Source of the DNA: an uncultured Flavobacteriales bacterium | Lineage (GTDB): Bacteria; Bacteroidota; Bacteroidia; Flavobacteriales_E; Vicingaceae | DNA: 64,000 bases | NCBI GenBank assembly: GCA_905479995.1 | Contig: CAJQON010000010.1 | Coordinates: 1-64,000 of the forward strand | Direction of reading: 5' to 3' | Shown: positions 18,664 through 28,400 of the stretch, piece after piece | Layout of the letters: each line of letters starts with the position of its first letter | How positions within the stretch are numbered: position 1 is the first letter of the stretch | Made by a program: the position numbers and the translations under genes | The notes under the pieces: model-generated | The model's database searches: none | What the model was told of the DNA's origin: nothing | What the model saw: the letters and a program-made list of their open reading frames with translations, nothing else

Positions 18664-20196
18664 ATGAAAAAAAACTACATCTATCTACTTATTGGTATTA
18701 TTACTGCAGCCTTAATTGGTTTGGTAGTTATTCAGCTTTATTGGATTGATAATGCTGTTACTTTAAAAGAGGAGGATTTTAAACGAAATGTTCGAGCGGC
18801 ATTGTTCTCTGTTACAGGAAAATTAGAAAAAATTGAAGGAGAAGAACGATTAAAAGAGATTAACAATCAAGAACATATTTTTCATCAACATAGGGTTATT
18901 ACGAATAATCAACTCAGCCAAAATGGGACAGACTCTACATCATACATTAATAGAGATGGGGTAAGATATAAAGTAAATGAAAAGAAGTCTTCTGATGGGC
19001 AAACGTATCAGAAGTTAGTGCAATCGGTTTCTCCTAATGGACAGGTTGGAATTGAGGTGAGTATTGAGAGTCAGAATAATGGCCAGGTTGGATCAATAAA
19101 TAACATGTTTAACAATCTATTTCAAACAAATAGATTTAAAACCATTGAGGAACGGATTAATGAAAAGGTATTGGACTCTCTTATTAGGCTAGAATTAAAA
19201 GCAAATGGAATAAATGCTAAATACCAACATGGTGTTTTCGATTACAACGGACATGAAGTTTTAGTGGACTCGGTAAGTAATATTGATAAAATAAGGCAGT
19301 CAGGGTATTATACACAGTTATTTCCTAGCGACATGATGAGTCCGCCTCACTTTTTGAGTGTTTACTTCCCATTTCAGAAAGGCTATTTATTAAAAACAAT
19401 GTGGATGATGCTACTAACCTCAGTATTGTTGTTGGTAACCATCGTATGGGCGTTTACTTTTACTATAAAAACAATCTTTAAACAGAAAAAATTATCGGAA
19501 GTAAAAAATGACTTTATTAGCAATATGACTCATGAACTAAAAACGCCTATTGCAACAATTTCATTAGCATGCGAAGCTTTAACAGATAAGGATATGTCGA
19601 GTGATGAAAATGTCAGAAATAATTATGTTGGTATGATTAGTCAGGAAAATAAGCGGCTGGGCCTTTTGGTGGAAAGCGTTTTAAAAAGTGCTACATGGGA
19701 CAAGGGAGATTTAAAGCTTAAAAAAGAAGAGTTCGATTTGCATCAAACTATTAGAACTGTAGTTGAGAATATTTCGATACAAGTACAAAGTAAATCAGGA
19801 ACAATAGTGGAGGATCTGATGGCAGAAAATGCAATGATTAATGGGGATTTAGTGCACCTTACCAATTTGATTTACAACTTACTGGACAATGCCAATAAGT
19901 ATTCTCCGGAAGTGCCAAAGATTAAAGTTTTGACGAAGAATTACAAAAGTGGAATCCTGCTTACAATTCAAGATGAAGGACAAGGGATTAAACGAGAAAA
20001 TTTAAACAAGATTTTCGACAAATTTTATCGAGTGCCTACAGGCAATGTACATAATGTTAAAGGGTTTGGTTTAGGATTAAATTATGTACGAGCAATTGCC
20101 GAAAAACATGGTGGTGAAATAAGTGTGGAAAGCGATTTTGGAAAAGGCGCTAGTTTTAAGATATATTTACCGTTTCAAGACAATGAAAACTCATAA
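18664..20196 (+). CDS. Sensor histidine kinase, RprX-like
   Basis: 510 residues. Membrane helices at about 5-27 and 246-268 bracket a periplasmic sensor domain of about 215 residues with no recognisable fold and no HAMP domain. The kinase core has the H-box FISNMTHELKTPIATIS with phospho-acceptor His290. The N-box (NLLDNANKYSPE) and G-boxes (DEGQGIKRENL, GFGLGLNYV) follow. The organisation resembles RprX of Bacteroides. The response regulator starts 2 bases after its stop, so the pair is one transcription unit. The stimulus is not known. Confidence 0.92.
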   Translation: MKKNYIYLLIGIITAALIGLVVIQLYWIDNAVTLKEEDFKRNVRAALFSVTGKLEKIEGEERLKEINNQEHIFHQHRVITNNQLSQNGTDSTSYINRDGVRYKVNEKKSSDGQTYQKLVQSVSPNGQVGIEVSIESQNNGQVGSINNMFNNLFQTNRFKTIEERINEKVLDSLIRLELKANGINAKYQHGVFDYNGHEVLVDSVSNIDKIRQSGYYTQLFPSDMMSPPHFLSVYFPFQKGYLLKTMWMMLLTSVLLLVTIVWAFTFTIKTIFKQKKLSEVKNDFISNMTHELKTPIATISLACEALTDKDMSSDENVRNNYVGMISQENKRLGLLVESVLKSATWDKGDLKLKKEEFDLHQTIRTVVENISIQVQSKSGTIVEDLMAENAMINGDLVHLTNLIYNLLDNANKYSPEVPKIKVLTKNYKSGILLTIQDEGQGIKRENLNKIFDKFYRVPTGNVHNVKGFGLGLNYVRAIAEKHGGEISVESDFGKGASFKIYLPFQDNENS

Positions 20197-20198
20197 TT

Positions 20199-20900
20199 AT
20201 GCAAAAAAATATTAAGATATTATTAGCAGAAGACGACACTAATTTAGGCAATTTGCTATGTGATTACCTCAAAGCAAAAGGGTTTCATACGGTGCTGGCA
20301 GCAAATGGAGAAGAGGCGTTTAACCTGTTTGCAAAAGGAACTTACAACCTTTGTTTGTTAGATGTTATGATGCCGATAAAGGATGGGTTTACTGTAGCTA
20401 AAGAAATACGTAAAATAAACGATAAAATTCCCATTGTATTTTTAACTGCTAAGTCAATGAAAGAGGATACTCTGCAAGGGTTTCAGGTTGGTGCAGATGA
20501 TTATATAACTAAACCTTTTAGTATGGAAGAGCTACTGGCAAGAATAAATGCTGTAGTGAGAAGGACAATGGGAGATACAGAAGAGCAAGAACAAAATCAA
20601 TTTACGCTAGGTGCGTATCAATTTGATTATGAGAAAAGAGAGTTGGTTTATGGGAAGGATATAGTAAAGCTAACCTCCAAAGAGAATGATTTATTGCGGT
20701 TGTTGTGTTTAAATCAGGGTAAAGTTTTAGAACGAACCTATGCGCTGAAAGCTATTTGGGAGGATGATAATTATTTTAATGCCAGAAGCATGGATGTGTA
20801 TATTGCAAAACTGAGAAAGCACCTTAAATTAGACGAATCTATTGAAATAATGAATGTGCATGGAAGAGGTTTTAGATTTATTATACATAAAGAGAATTAA
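20199..20900 (+). CDS. OmpR-family response regulator, RprY-like
   Basis: 233 residues. The receiver domain (about 1-120) has the acidic pair Asp12/Asp13, the phospho-acceptor Asp55 (LLDVMMP), Thr in FLTAK and Lys in DDYITKPF. The C-terminal winged helix (about 135-230) has LTSKENDLLRLLCLNQGKVLERT and the recognition helix region ARSMDVYIAKLRKHL. It should be phosphorylated by the kinase encoded just upstream and bind DNA as a dimer. The GTTAA array at 18587-18622 is its best candidate site in the window. Confidence 0.94.
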   Translation: MQKNIKILLAEDDTNLGNLLCDYLKAKGFHTVLAANGEEAFNLFAKGTYNLCLLDVMMPIKDGFTVAKEIRKINDKIPIVFLTAKSMKEDTLQGFQVGADDYITKPFSMEELLARINAVVRRTMGDTEEQEQNQFTLGAYQFDYEKRELVYGKDIVKLTSKENDLLRLLCLNQGKVLERTYALKAIWEDDNYFNARSMDVYIAKLRKHLKLDESIEIMNVHGRGFRFIIHKEN

Positions 20901-20927
20901 AAGTTTTACAAACTCAAATAAGCTCCT

Positions 20928-20935
20928 TATCTTTG
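20928..20935 (+). promoter_or_regulatory. Candidate -7 element (TATCTTTG) of the ferritin gene
   Basis: TATCTTTG matches TAnnTTTG and ends 17 bases before the ferritin ATG. The -33 region has only TTTTAC at the expected distance, so the promoter is partial. Confidence 0.5.
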
Positions 20936-20952
20936 AAAAAACTACTTGAATT

Positions 20953-21468
20953 ATGTTAAAGCAAATAATAGAAGACGCATTAAATAAACAAATTAAAGTT
21001 GAGGCAGAATCGTCACAAATATACTTGGCAATGGCCTCATGGGCAGAAACTGAAGGTTTAGGCGGAACAGCTCAATTTTTATATAAGCACTCTGATGAAG
21101 AAAGGATGCACATGCTTAAGCTGGTTCAGTATGTAAATGAAAGAGGTGGAAAAGCAATAATTCCAGAATTGGTTCAGCCAGCGAAAAATTATAAGTCATT
21201 GCCAAATTTGTTTCAAACATTATTGGACCATGAAATAATGGTTTCAGGAGACATTAATAACTTGGTAGATATCTGTTTAACCGAAAAAGATTACACTACA
21301 CACAACTTTATGCAATGGTATGTTGCTGAGCAAATTGAAGAAGAGGCTTTGGCAAGAACCATTATGGACAAGTTAAATATGATTGGGTCAGATAAGGGAG
21401 GTTTGTATTTATTTGATAGGGACATTGAGAGTATTTCGGTTACAACCGGAGCGACTGGAAAGGTGTAG
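20953..21468 (+). CDS. ftnA: Ferritin (non-haem iron storage)
   Basis: 171 residues, the normal length for bacterial ferritin. The ferroxidase ligands are all present at the positions seen in E. coli FtnA: Glu17, Tyr24, Glu50, His53, Glu94, Gln127 and Glu130. It would oxidise Fe(II) and store ferric iron in a 24-subunit cage in the cytoplasm. It has its own -7 element and lies after the two-component pair; nothing shows it is controlled by that pair. Confidence 0.95.
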   Translation: MLKQIIEDALNKQIKVEAESSQIYLAMASWAETEGLGGTAQFLYKHSDEERMHMLKLVQYVNERGGKAIIPELVQPAKNYKSLPNLFQTLLDHEIMVSGDINNLVDICLTEKDYTTHNFMQWYVAEQIEEEALARTIMDKLNMIGSDKGGLYLFDRDIESISVTTGATGKV

Positions 21469-21579
21469 TTTATTAACAATGTAGAGCTCTCTGTTAATAA
21501 CTATTTGGGCTATTCCCCAAGAATGAGGCTTCAACTTATTACATTTACCTTGAATTTATAAGGAATTTGCTGTAGAATT

Positions 21580-21587
21580 TACTTTTG
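21580..21587 (+). promoter_or_regulatory. Candidate -7 element (TACTTTTG) of the small basic protein gene
   Basis: TACTTTTG matches TAnnTTTG. Transcription would begin near 21593, which leaves a leader of about 40 bases before the ATG at 21635 and supports that start over the ATG at 21596. Confidence 0.4.
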
Positions 21588-21634
21588 ACTTTGGAATGAT
21601 TTTTGTTTCAAGGGCTAAAGTCTTTTTATTTTTT

Positions 21635-22024
21635 ATGAGGTATTTGCTATATATTATTATTAGTTTTTTTATCATTTGCGCAGGAGCAACTGATAGTCAT
21701 GCTCAATTTTGGAAAAAAAAGAGTAGTGGAGCTTCAGCAACAAATAAAACTTCTGGAGGAGGAAAGCACAGAGATTCTTTTGCTGGAAAATCAAAAAAAG
21801 GTCCAAATATTACTTCTTCAAAACCACCAAGATCTAAATCTAAAGGAAAATTATACGCTCATTCTATTTCAAGGAAAAAGATGAAAGGCGGAGGCGGTGG
21901 TTCTTTCTCGTCTAAAAAAAGACGATATAAAATGATTAACACTAAGCCTAAAGGAAAAGGCGATTCTGGAGCAAAAAGCTCTTCAGGAGGTAGAAAATCA
22001 GGTAAAGGAAGAAAGAAAGATTAA
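21635..22024 (+). CDS. Small, very basic secreted Gly/Ser/Lys-rich protein
   Basis: 129 residues from the ATG at 21635, which gives a clear signal peptide (MRYLLYIIISFFIICAG, ending near HAQ). The mature part of about 100 residues is low-complexity and strongly basic. It has KKK, SKKK, GGGGG and RKSGKGRKK blocks and almost no acidic residues. I know no family. Such composition suggests binding to nucleic acid, polysaccharide or the acidic cell surface. The frame has proper start, stop and signal peptide and a promoter element, so it is probably a real gene. Confidence 0.7.
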   Translation: MRYLLYIIISFFIICAGATDSHAQFWKKKSSGASATNKTSGGGKHRDSFAGKSKKGPNITSSKPPRSKSKGKLYAHSISRKKMKGGGGGSFSSKKRRYKMINTKPKGKGDSGAKSSSGGRKSGKGRKKD

Positions 22025-22137
22025 TTTTCCTTCCATCTGTGTATTGGTTTAGTCGCCACATCTTTTTTAGAACAATCTTTTTTTTAGTAATTTGCGTCAA
22101 AATCATTTTGGCCCAATAATTGGTTTCAAACAAAAAG

Positions 22138-22656
22138 GTGAAAAAAACAATACTAATATTAATCGCTTCATTGATTCTGTTTTCAGGATTTAAGATGGTA
22201 TCTGTAGATACCAACTCTAAGATGAAAGCTATTTTTATTATGAATTTCACGAAACTAATAGAGTGGCCACAACCTTACAGACAAGGGAATTTTGTGGTTG
22301 GAGTAATTGGTGATTCCCCCTTATATCCTGAATTGGTTAAAATGTCCAAAACTAAAAAAGTAGCCAATCAATCCCTTCAAGTTGTTAAGTTTAACTCTTC
22401 TTCAGAAATTCAAAAGTGTCACATCATTTATGTAAGTAGAAACAAAAGTGAGAACATGAATGCTGTATTGGAGAAAGTAAAACAAAATAGCACGCTAATT
22501 ATTACAGAAAAAAATGGGCTTGTTGATAAAGGTGCTGGTATAAACTTTATAGTTAAAGACAATAGACAAAAGTTTGAATTGAATAAAAAAAATGTAGAAA
22601 AATATAAATTAAAGGTTAGTTCTAACTTAGTTTCATTAGCCTTTACTGTTAAATAA
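22138..22656 (+). CDS. YfiR-family (DUF4154) periplasmic protein
   Basis: 172 residues starting from GTG at 22138, which yields a normal signal sequence (KKTILILIASLILFSGF); a TTG six codons upstream is possible, and no ATG is available nearby. The mature protein has KMKAIFIMNFTKLIEWP, then VGVIGDSPL, then a C-terminal INFIVKDNRQKFELN. This is the pattern of YfiR/HmsC-like proteins. In Pseudomonas YfiR is a periplasmic repressor of a membrane diguanylate cyclase. Here the downstream partner is a HAMP/SpoIIE phosphatase, so it may act on that sensor instead; that is inference. The next gene starts 1 base after the stop. Confidence 0.82.
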   Translation: MKKTILILIASLILFSGFKMVSVDTNSKMKAIFIMNFTKLIEWPQPYRQGNFVVGVIGDSPLYPELVKMSKTKKVANQSLQVVKFNSSSEIQKCHIIYVSRNKSENMNAVLEKVKQNSTLIITEKNGLVDKGAGINFIVKDNRQKFELNKKNVEKYKLKVSSNLVSLAFTVK

Positions 22657-22657
22657 G

Positions 22658-23545
22658 ATGATTAAAAAATTGTACATATTATGTTTTGTTTTTGTGTTTA
22701 GCAGTAATGCTTTTGCACAATTTGTGGGCAAAGATAACTTGTCGATTGCGTTGTTTTATATGCAAAAAACAGAACTAGATAGTGCTCAAAAATTTATTGA
22801 CTTATCCATTAATGATGCTGAGTTAAATACACAGGCAAAAACATGGTATTACAGAGGTTATATTTACAAAGATTTATACAAAGCTAGAGAGAAAACGAAC
22901 AAACAATCTCCTTATAGACTAACAGCTATTGAATCATTACACAAGATGCAGGCTATTGGTGGAGAAGAGTTTAAAGAGAGCTCAAGTAATATGTTGAAAT
23001 ACTTAGCCTCTACATTATATAATGATGCTGTTCGGTCATTAAATCCAAAAGATTATAAGGTAGCTATTTCAAGTTTTGAGCTGTATAAAGGAAGTATGAA
23101 ATCATCCAACCCTTCTGCTACTTTTAAAACTCAGGATGTTAAATTTAAGATGGCCTTGGCTTCTATGTTAAATAAGCATACAGAAGCATCAGCTGTTATA
23201 GATACAGTACAAGTACTTTACATAAAAGAGCTTTATGTTGAGATATTGGCTATTGATGGAGAAACCCCTGGAGCAAATTATAACTTGGCAACGATTTACT
23301 ATAATGAAGCCGTTGAGCTTATCAAGAACATGGACTATGATTCGGACATTATTGAGTTAAATAAAGTTCAAGATTATTGTATAGACATTTTTCTAAAAAG
23401 CTTACCATATATGAAGAAAGCTTATGACCTGAACTATAAAAGAAAAGAAACGCTGTTGGGTCTTTCTAACATCTATTATGGATTAAACGACATTGAAAAA
23501 TCCGACCAATACAAGAAAGAATTAGAAGAATTAGAAAAAGAATAG
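22658..23545 (+). CDS. Secreted TPR-like repeat protein
   Basis: 295 residues with a signal peptide (MIKKLYILCFVFVFSSNAFAQ). The rest is almost wholly helical and shows tetratricopeptide-like periodicity (DSAQKFIDLSINDAEL, TWYYRGYIYKDL, NYNLATIYYNEAVELI, ETLLGLSNIYYGLNDIEKS). TPR proteins bind partners. It sits between a YfiR-like gene and a SpoIIE-type phosphatase gene, so it may bridge or modulate them in the periplasm. Confidence 0.82.
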   Translation: MIKKLYILCFVFVFSSNAFAQFVGKDNLSIALFYMQKTELDSAQKFIDLSINDAELNTQAKTWYYRGYIYKDLYKAREKTNKQSPYRLTAIESLHKMQAIGGEEFKESSSNMLKYLASTLYNDAVRSLNPKDYKVAISSFELYKGSMKSSNPSATFKTQDVKFKMALASMLNKHTEASAVIDTVQVLYIKELYVEILAIDGETPGANYNLATIYYNEAVELIKNMDYDSDIIELNKVQDYCIDIFLKSLPYMKKAYDLNYKRKETLLGLSNIYYGLNDIEKSDQYKKELEELEKE

Positions 23546-23565
23546 TAGTTTAGTAAGTTCAAACA

Positions 23566-25353
23566 ATGGCTTTTAGACTTACCATAGGAAAAAAATTAGG
23601 CTCAGGCTTTGGAGTTCTTTTGTTCTTTATTGTCATTGTATTCTTTTCTACCTACCAAACCCTTAACGAGAGTATAAAAATAAATGAAGAAATTACTTCA
23701 ATTAATAACCCTTCTGTTGCATCATTAGAAGAACTGAAGTTGCTGACCGTTCGGTCTAAAATGCTCATTTTTAATTGGATATATTTTCAATCTCATGCGG
23801 ACCATCCTGATAAAGAAAAGCTGAATAGGCTTACCAATAGAGATTATCCTCATTTGGAAAAAACCATTCGGAATCTCTCTTCAAATTGGGCAAAGGCTGA
23901 TAAGGAAAAGATTGAGCAAGTATTTGAGTTGTTGCATGAAATGTTTGATTTACACGGAGAGGTAAAATTACTGCTTCCAGACTGGGCGAGTTATGAGGAT
24001 TCTCAGAATAAGTTTTTGGCTAATTTTTTAATTGGTGATGATGGCGACATTTACCTAAAAACATCAGACATTCTTTTTCAGCTGGACGATTTAATCAGCA
24101 ATCAAAAATTTCAAACGGGAAAAGTTACCGAAGAGATGCAAGAATCATTTAGCGACCTGCAATGGTGGTCTAAATATTTGGGGATAGCGCTCGTTATTTT
24201 TGGAGTATTGGTTGCCTTTTATACCACGAGGAGTATTGTTAAGCCGGTTCAAAAGTTGAAAGACATATTATTGACATTGAGTTTAGGAATTATTCCAAAC
24301 CATTCTATAAAAGCCAAAAAAGATGAAATAGGTGAAATGACGAATGCCTTGAATCGTGTAATTTCTGGATTAAAAAGCACAAAAGATTTTGCTATTTCGG
24401 TTGGTGCCGGAAAATTTAATGCGCACTACGAACCATTGAGTTCGGATGATGCCTTAGGGAAAACATTGATAAAAATGCGGGATGACCTTGCTGAAAATGA
24501 GCGAATGTTGGAACAAAAGGTGCAAGAGCGTACTGCTGAGGTTGTTCAAAAGAAAGAAGAAATTGAGCAGCAAAATGAAAAAATAAGTGAGCTCTACGAA
24601 GAAGTAACAGATAGTATTAAATATGCAAAAGGGTTGCAGGAGGCTATTTTACCGCCAGATAGTTTTATTGCAGAAAATTTGAAAGAAGCCTTTATTTTAT
24701 ATAAACCAAAAGACATTGTAAGTGGAGATTTCTATTGGGCTGAAAAGAAAAACGATAAAATTTATTTTGCAGCTGTAGATTGTACAGGACATGGTGTTCC
24801 TGGAGCCTTTATGAGTATTGTGGGATACAATGCTTTAAATGAAGCGCTGAGAACAGATGATACTCCGGGTAAAATTTTAGACTCATTAAACAAAGGAGTG
24901 AGTAAAACCTTACACAATAATGCAATGGGTTCTACCACAAAAGATGGAATGGATTTGGCACTATGTTCTTATGATTCTAAAACGAGAGAGCTGCAGTTTG
25001 CTGGTGCCTATAATCCACTTTACCTAGTAAGAGATGGAGAAGTAACTCAAATTACTGCTGATAAATTTGCTATTGGAAGTTATTACGAAGATTCATCGAA
25101 ACAATATACTAATCATACAATTCAGCTTCAGCCAAAAGATTATATCTATATATTCTCTGATGGATATGCCGATCAATTTGGTGGGCCAAAAGGGAAAAAA
25201 TTTATGTATAAAAGATTTAGAGATTACTTACTAACGCTTAATGGTAAAAGTATGGTGGCTCAAAAAGAATTTTTGGATAATACGATAGAAGACTGGAAAG
25301 GGCCTTTAGAGCAAATAGATGATATTCTTGTAATAGGGATGGAAGTAGCTTAA
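23566..25353 (+). CDS. Membrane sensor with HAMP linker and SpoIIE/PP2C phosphatase domain
   Basis: 595 residues. The first membrane helix is at about 13-30. A helical periplasmic domain of about 170 residues follows, resembling four-helix-bundle chemoreceptor sensors, and the second helix is near 204-225. A HAMP linker (SIVKPVQKLKDIL, about 225-280) and a coiled coil (about 310-350) lead to a SpoIIE-type PP2C domain (about 365-595). Metal-binding acidic motifs are present: SGDFYW, VDCTGHGVPGAF, DGMDLALC and FSDGYADQFGG. It should dephosphorylate Ser/Thr, typically on an anti-sigma-antagonist (STAS) protein. No classical partner-switch genes are adjacent. It is the third gene of the YfiR-TPR operon. 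Confidence 0.9.
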   Translation: MAFRLTIGKKLGSGFGVLLFFIVIVFFSTYQTLNESIKINEEITSINNPSVASLEELKLLTVRSKMLIFNWIYFQSHADHPDKEKLNRLTNRDYPHLEKTIRNLSSNWAKADKEKIEQVFELLHEMFDLHGEVKLLLPDWASYEDSQNKFLANFLIGDDGDIYLKTSDILFQLDDLISNQKFQTGKVTEEMQESFSDLQWWSKYLGIALVIFGVLVAFYTTRSIVKPVQKLKDILLTLSLGIIPNHSIKAKKDEIGEMTNALNRVISGLKSTKDFAISVGAGKFNAHYEPLSSDDALGKTLIKMRDDLAENERMLEQKVQERTAEVVQKKEEIEQQNEKISELYEEVTDSIKYAKGLQEAILPPDSFIAENLKEAFILYKPKDIVSGDFYWAEKKNDKIYFAAVDCTGHGVPGAFMSIVGYNALNEALRTDDTPGKILDSLNKGVSKTLHNNAMGSTTKDGMDLALCSYDSKTRELQFAGAYNPLYLVRDGEVTQITADKFAIGSYYEDSSKQYTNHTIQLQPKDYIYIFSDGYADQFGGPKGKKFMYKRFRDYLLTLNGKSMVAQKEFLDNTIEDWKGPLEQIDDILVIGMEVA

Positions 25354-25390
25354 GTAGCTCTGAACCAAAAAATTACCCATAAAAATAAAC

Positions 25391-25421
25391 TTGTCGTTAA
25401 AGCATTACTTTTTTAAATTTG
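25391..25421 (+). promoter_or_regulatory. Promoter of the first fibre gene
   Basis: TTG (25391-25393), a 20-base spacer and TAAATTTG (25414-25421) match the Bacteroidota consensus very well. The leader to the ATG at 25450 is about 20 bases. Confidence 0.65.
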
Positions 25422-25449
25422 TTAGATCACTTTTTTAAGACTCTATCAA

Positions 25450-28400
25450 ATGAAAAACACCCTAACACTATTCATTGCCCTATTTTTAATTAGTTATACC
25501 CTTTTGGGACAAGCACCAGATTTAGTTAATTACCAGGCCGTTGCTCGAGACTTAACAGGTATTCCCCTAGAAAATGTTTCAGTTTCAGTTCAATATGATA
25601 TTAGATCGGGAAGTTCAGCAGGAACCATTATTTATAGTGAAAGTCATGCTACTACAACCAATCAGTTTGGATTGTTTACTGCTCAAATTGGAGGAGGATC
25701 GGTATTGTCGGGTAATTTTTCGACAATAAATTGGGGCACAAATTTACATTACCTACAAGTTACCATTAATGGAGATGTTATGCCGGCTGCACAATTACTC
25801 TCAGTTCCTTATGCTCTACATGCAAATACGGCTACAAGTGGAGTTCCTGGAGCAAATGGGCATAATAATTTAGCCGATTCAGTTGCTGAAGCACCTGGAG
25901 CAAACTGCGTAAATGGTGGATATCGAATTAACATGGGAGTTGATGACAATGATGATGGAGTGCTGCAAACAGGTGAAATAGACATTAGCTATTACATTTG
26001 TAATGGATTAAATGGAGCAGTAAACAACAATGATACAAGTGCTACCAATGAATTACAAACTTTATCGATATCTAACGACACCGTATTTTTAAGCAATGGT
26101 GGTTTTGCAGTTTTGCCTACTGCAATAGGAGATAATGATTGGCAAGTAACCGCTAATGATATTACAAGTATGCCTATAGGAAATGTTGGAATAGGAATTC
26201 CTACTCCAGGCCATAAATTATCGGTTGGTTCTTCAGATACAGTAATTGCTAGTTTTGTAGGTACAGATCCAAATGCGGCAATTTTATCTGTGTATGGTGT
26301 AAATTCGAATGCTGCTGTTGGAGCCATATTTTTAAACGGATCAGATTCTGGAGTGGTATTATTAGATCCCTCACAGAATGCTTTTTATTTAATGAATACA
26401 ACTGTAAATGGGAATTTGGGGATTGTTACAGACAGCACAATCGTACTTAATTCAACTGTTATTGCCAACGAATCTGACCTTACATATAATTTGGTTGACT
26501 CTATTTTTACTTATTCAGGAAGTGCAAATCCAGTAGTTCATGTTAATCAGGGAATGTTTATAACAGATTCACTGTATGTTATAGGCAACAATTTTAATCA
26601 ACCTAATTGGGTATTAGCTAATGATGGTATTGGTCAAGCAAAATGGACCGACCCAAGCACTTTGTTTAGTGGTGGGTTGTGGACTCAAGGAACGGGAGAT
26701 GTTTATAATACAACAGACAGTATAGGTATAGGTGTTGTTAATCCAATAGCGCCACTTCATGTTGCAGGTGGCGGATTAGGAAACCCAATTGCTTTGTTTG
26801 AGAAAGGTGGTTTTTTATCCGCAAATATTCATGTTAATAATACAGGTAGTAATGGGTCAGGAATTGTTTTTCAAAATGGAGGAACAAATACAGGGAGTAT
26901 TTCTTCTACAACATCAAATGTTTTAAACTTAAATGCACAAGTTGTTGAGGTTGGAATATCGCCTCAAACTGCTAAATTTAATGTTGCACATAGTTCATCT
27001 ACTTCTTCCCCTACAATGGAGTTGCATGAAAGCACCGCGGGGTTTTCTAGAATTAAACACACCAATTCTGTAGCAAATAAATATTGGATTACTGAAGCTG
27101 GAATTAATGCGAACGATGCAAACTCAGGTTACAGTATAGGGTATGAAAATGGTAGTGGAACAGTATTGCCTTTTATTGTTTATGGCGATAGCAAGGTAGG
27201 TGTAAATAATCTTGCTGCACCCTTGGCTTCTTTCCATGTGATGGATACTAATGCAACAGGAGGTGGAGTTGTTTCTGAAGGATTTGATCAGGCAGGATTG
27301 CTTGTTGCTGCTCGAAATAATTTTTCCTCCCCAAATAGGGGCGCAATAATTTCTGGTGATCAAATAGGTAAAGTAATATTTCCTGGATATGCTGGTGGTG
27401 CTTATGGCGATGGCCCACAGATTAGGGCAAATGCTACAGAAAACTACACCAGTGCAGCGAATGGTAGTGAATTGGTTTTTCAAACCATTCCTAATGGGAG
27501 TGTGAGTCATGTTGATGCTTTGAGGTTAACAAATGACGGGAAAGCTGAAATACCAGTCGGATTATTAATTCCAACCGGAGCAGCAAATAATTATGTTTTA
27601 ACGTCTGATGCAGTTGGTAATGCTTCCTGGAAAACAGCAGTTTCTACTTCTCTTTGGTCTACCAATGCAGGAAATGTTTACCCAACAACATTAGCAGATA
27701 GGGTTGGTATTGGGACAAACTCTCCATCAGGAAAGTTAGAGATATTCAATACTACAGAAGATTCTGCATTAGTTGTAAATAGTTCAGCTAGCAAAACGAG
27801 TCTTACTCAATTAATTGTTGGAACAAATTCAGGAACTGGATCTGGAGATAAGTATGGAGCTAGATTAACAACAAATGGTTTAGGAGGTTCTAATAATTAT
27901 GGAGGTTATTTTTCTGTTTCTGGTGGAGCTGTTTCAAATGCTGCATTGGGAGCATTTGCTTCGGGTAACTTAGGAAATAGAATGGGATTGTATGCCACTG
28001 TAGGTGGTGCTGGAACAGGGACTACTTACGGAATTTATGGCCAAAATTCATCCTCTACTTCGGGAGTGGTTTATGGTGGATATTTTCAAACATTGAGCAA
28101 TACTGGAAGTGTGATTTATGGTGTCCGATCTGACGTAAACTCCTCTTCATCAAGTAATCAATATGGGTTTTATACGAGCATTAACACCTCTTCTGGGGGA
28201 ACAAAATATGGCGTTTATGCTTATGTAGATCAAGGATCAACAAATTGGGCAGCATATTTTGCTAAAGGAGATGTTTACATAGCTGACAATTTAGTAATCC
28301 CTACTGGAGCTGGTGCAGGTAAAGTGTTAACATCAGATGCATCAGGAACTGCATCGTGGAAAACTGGTCACATAGCATTTGAGGCTCATCCAGCATCAGC

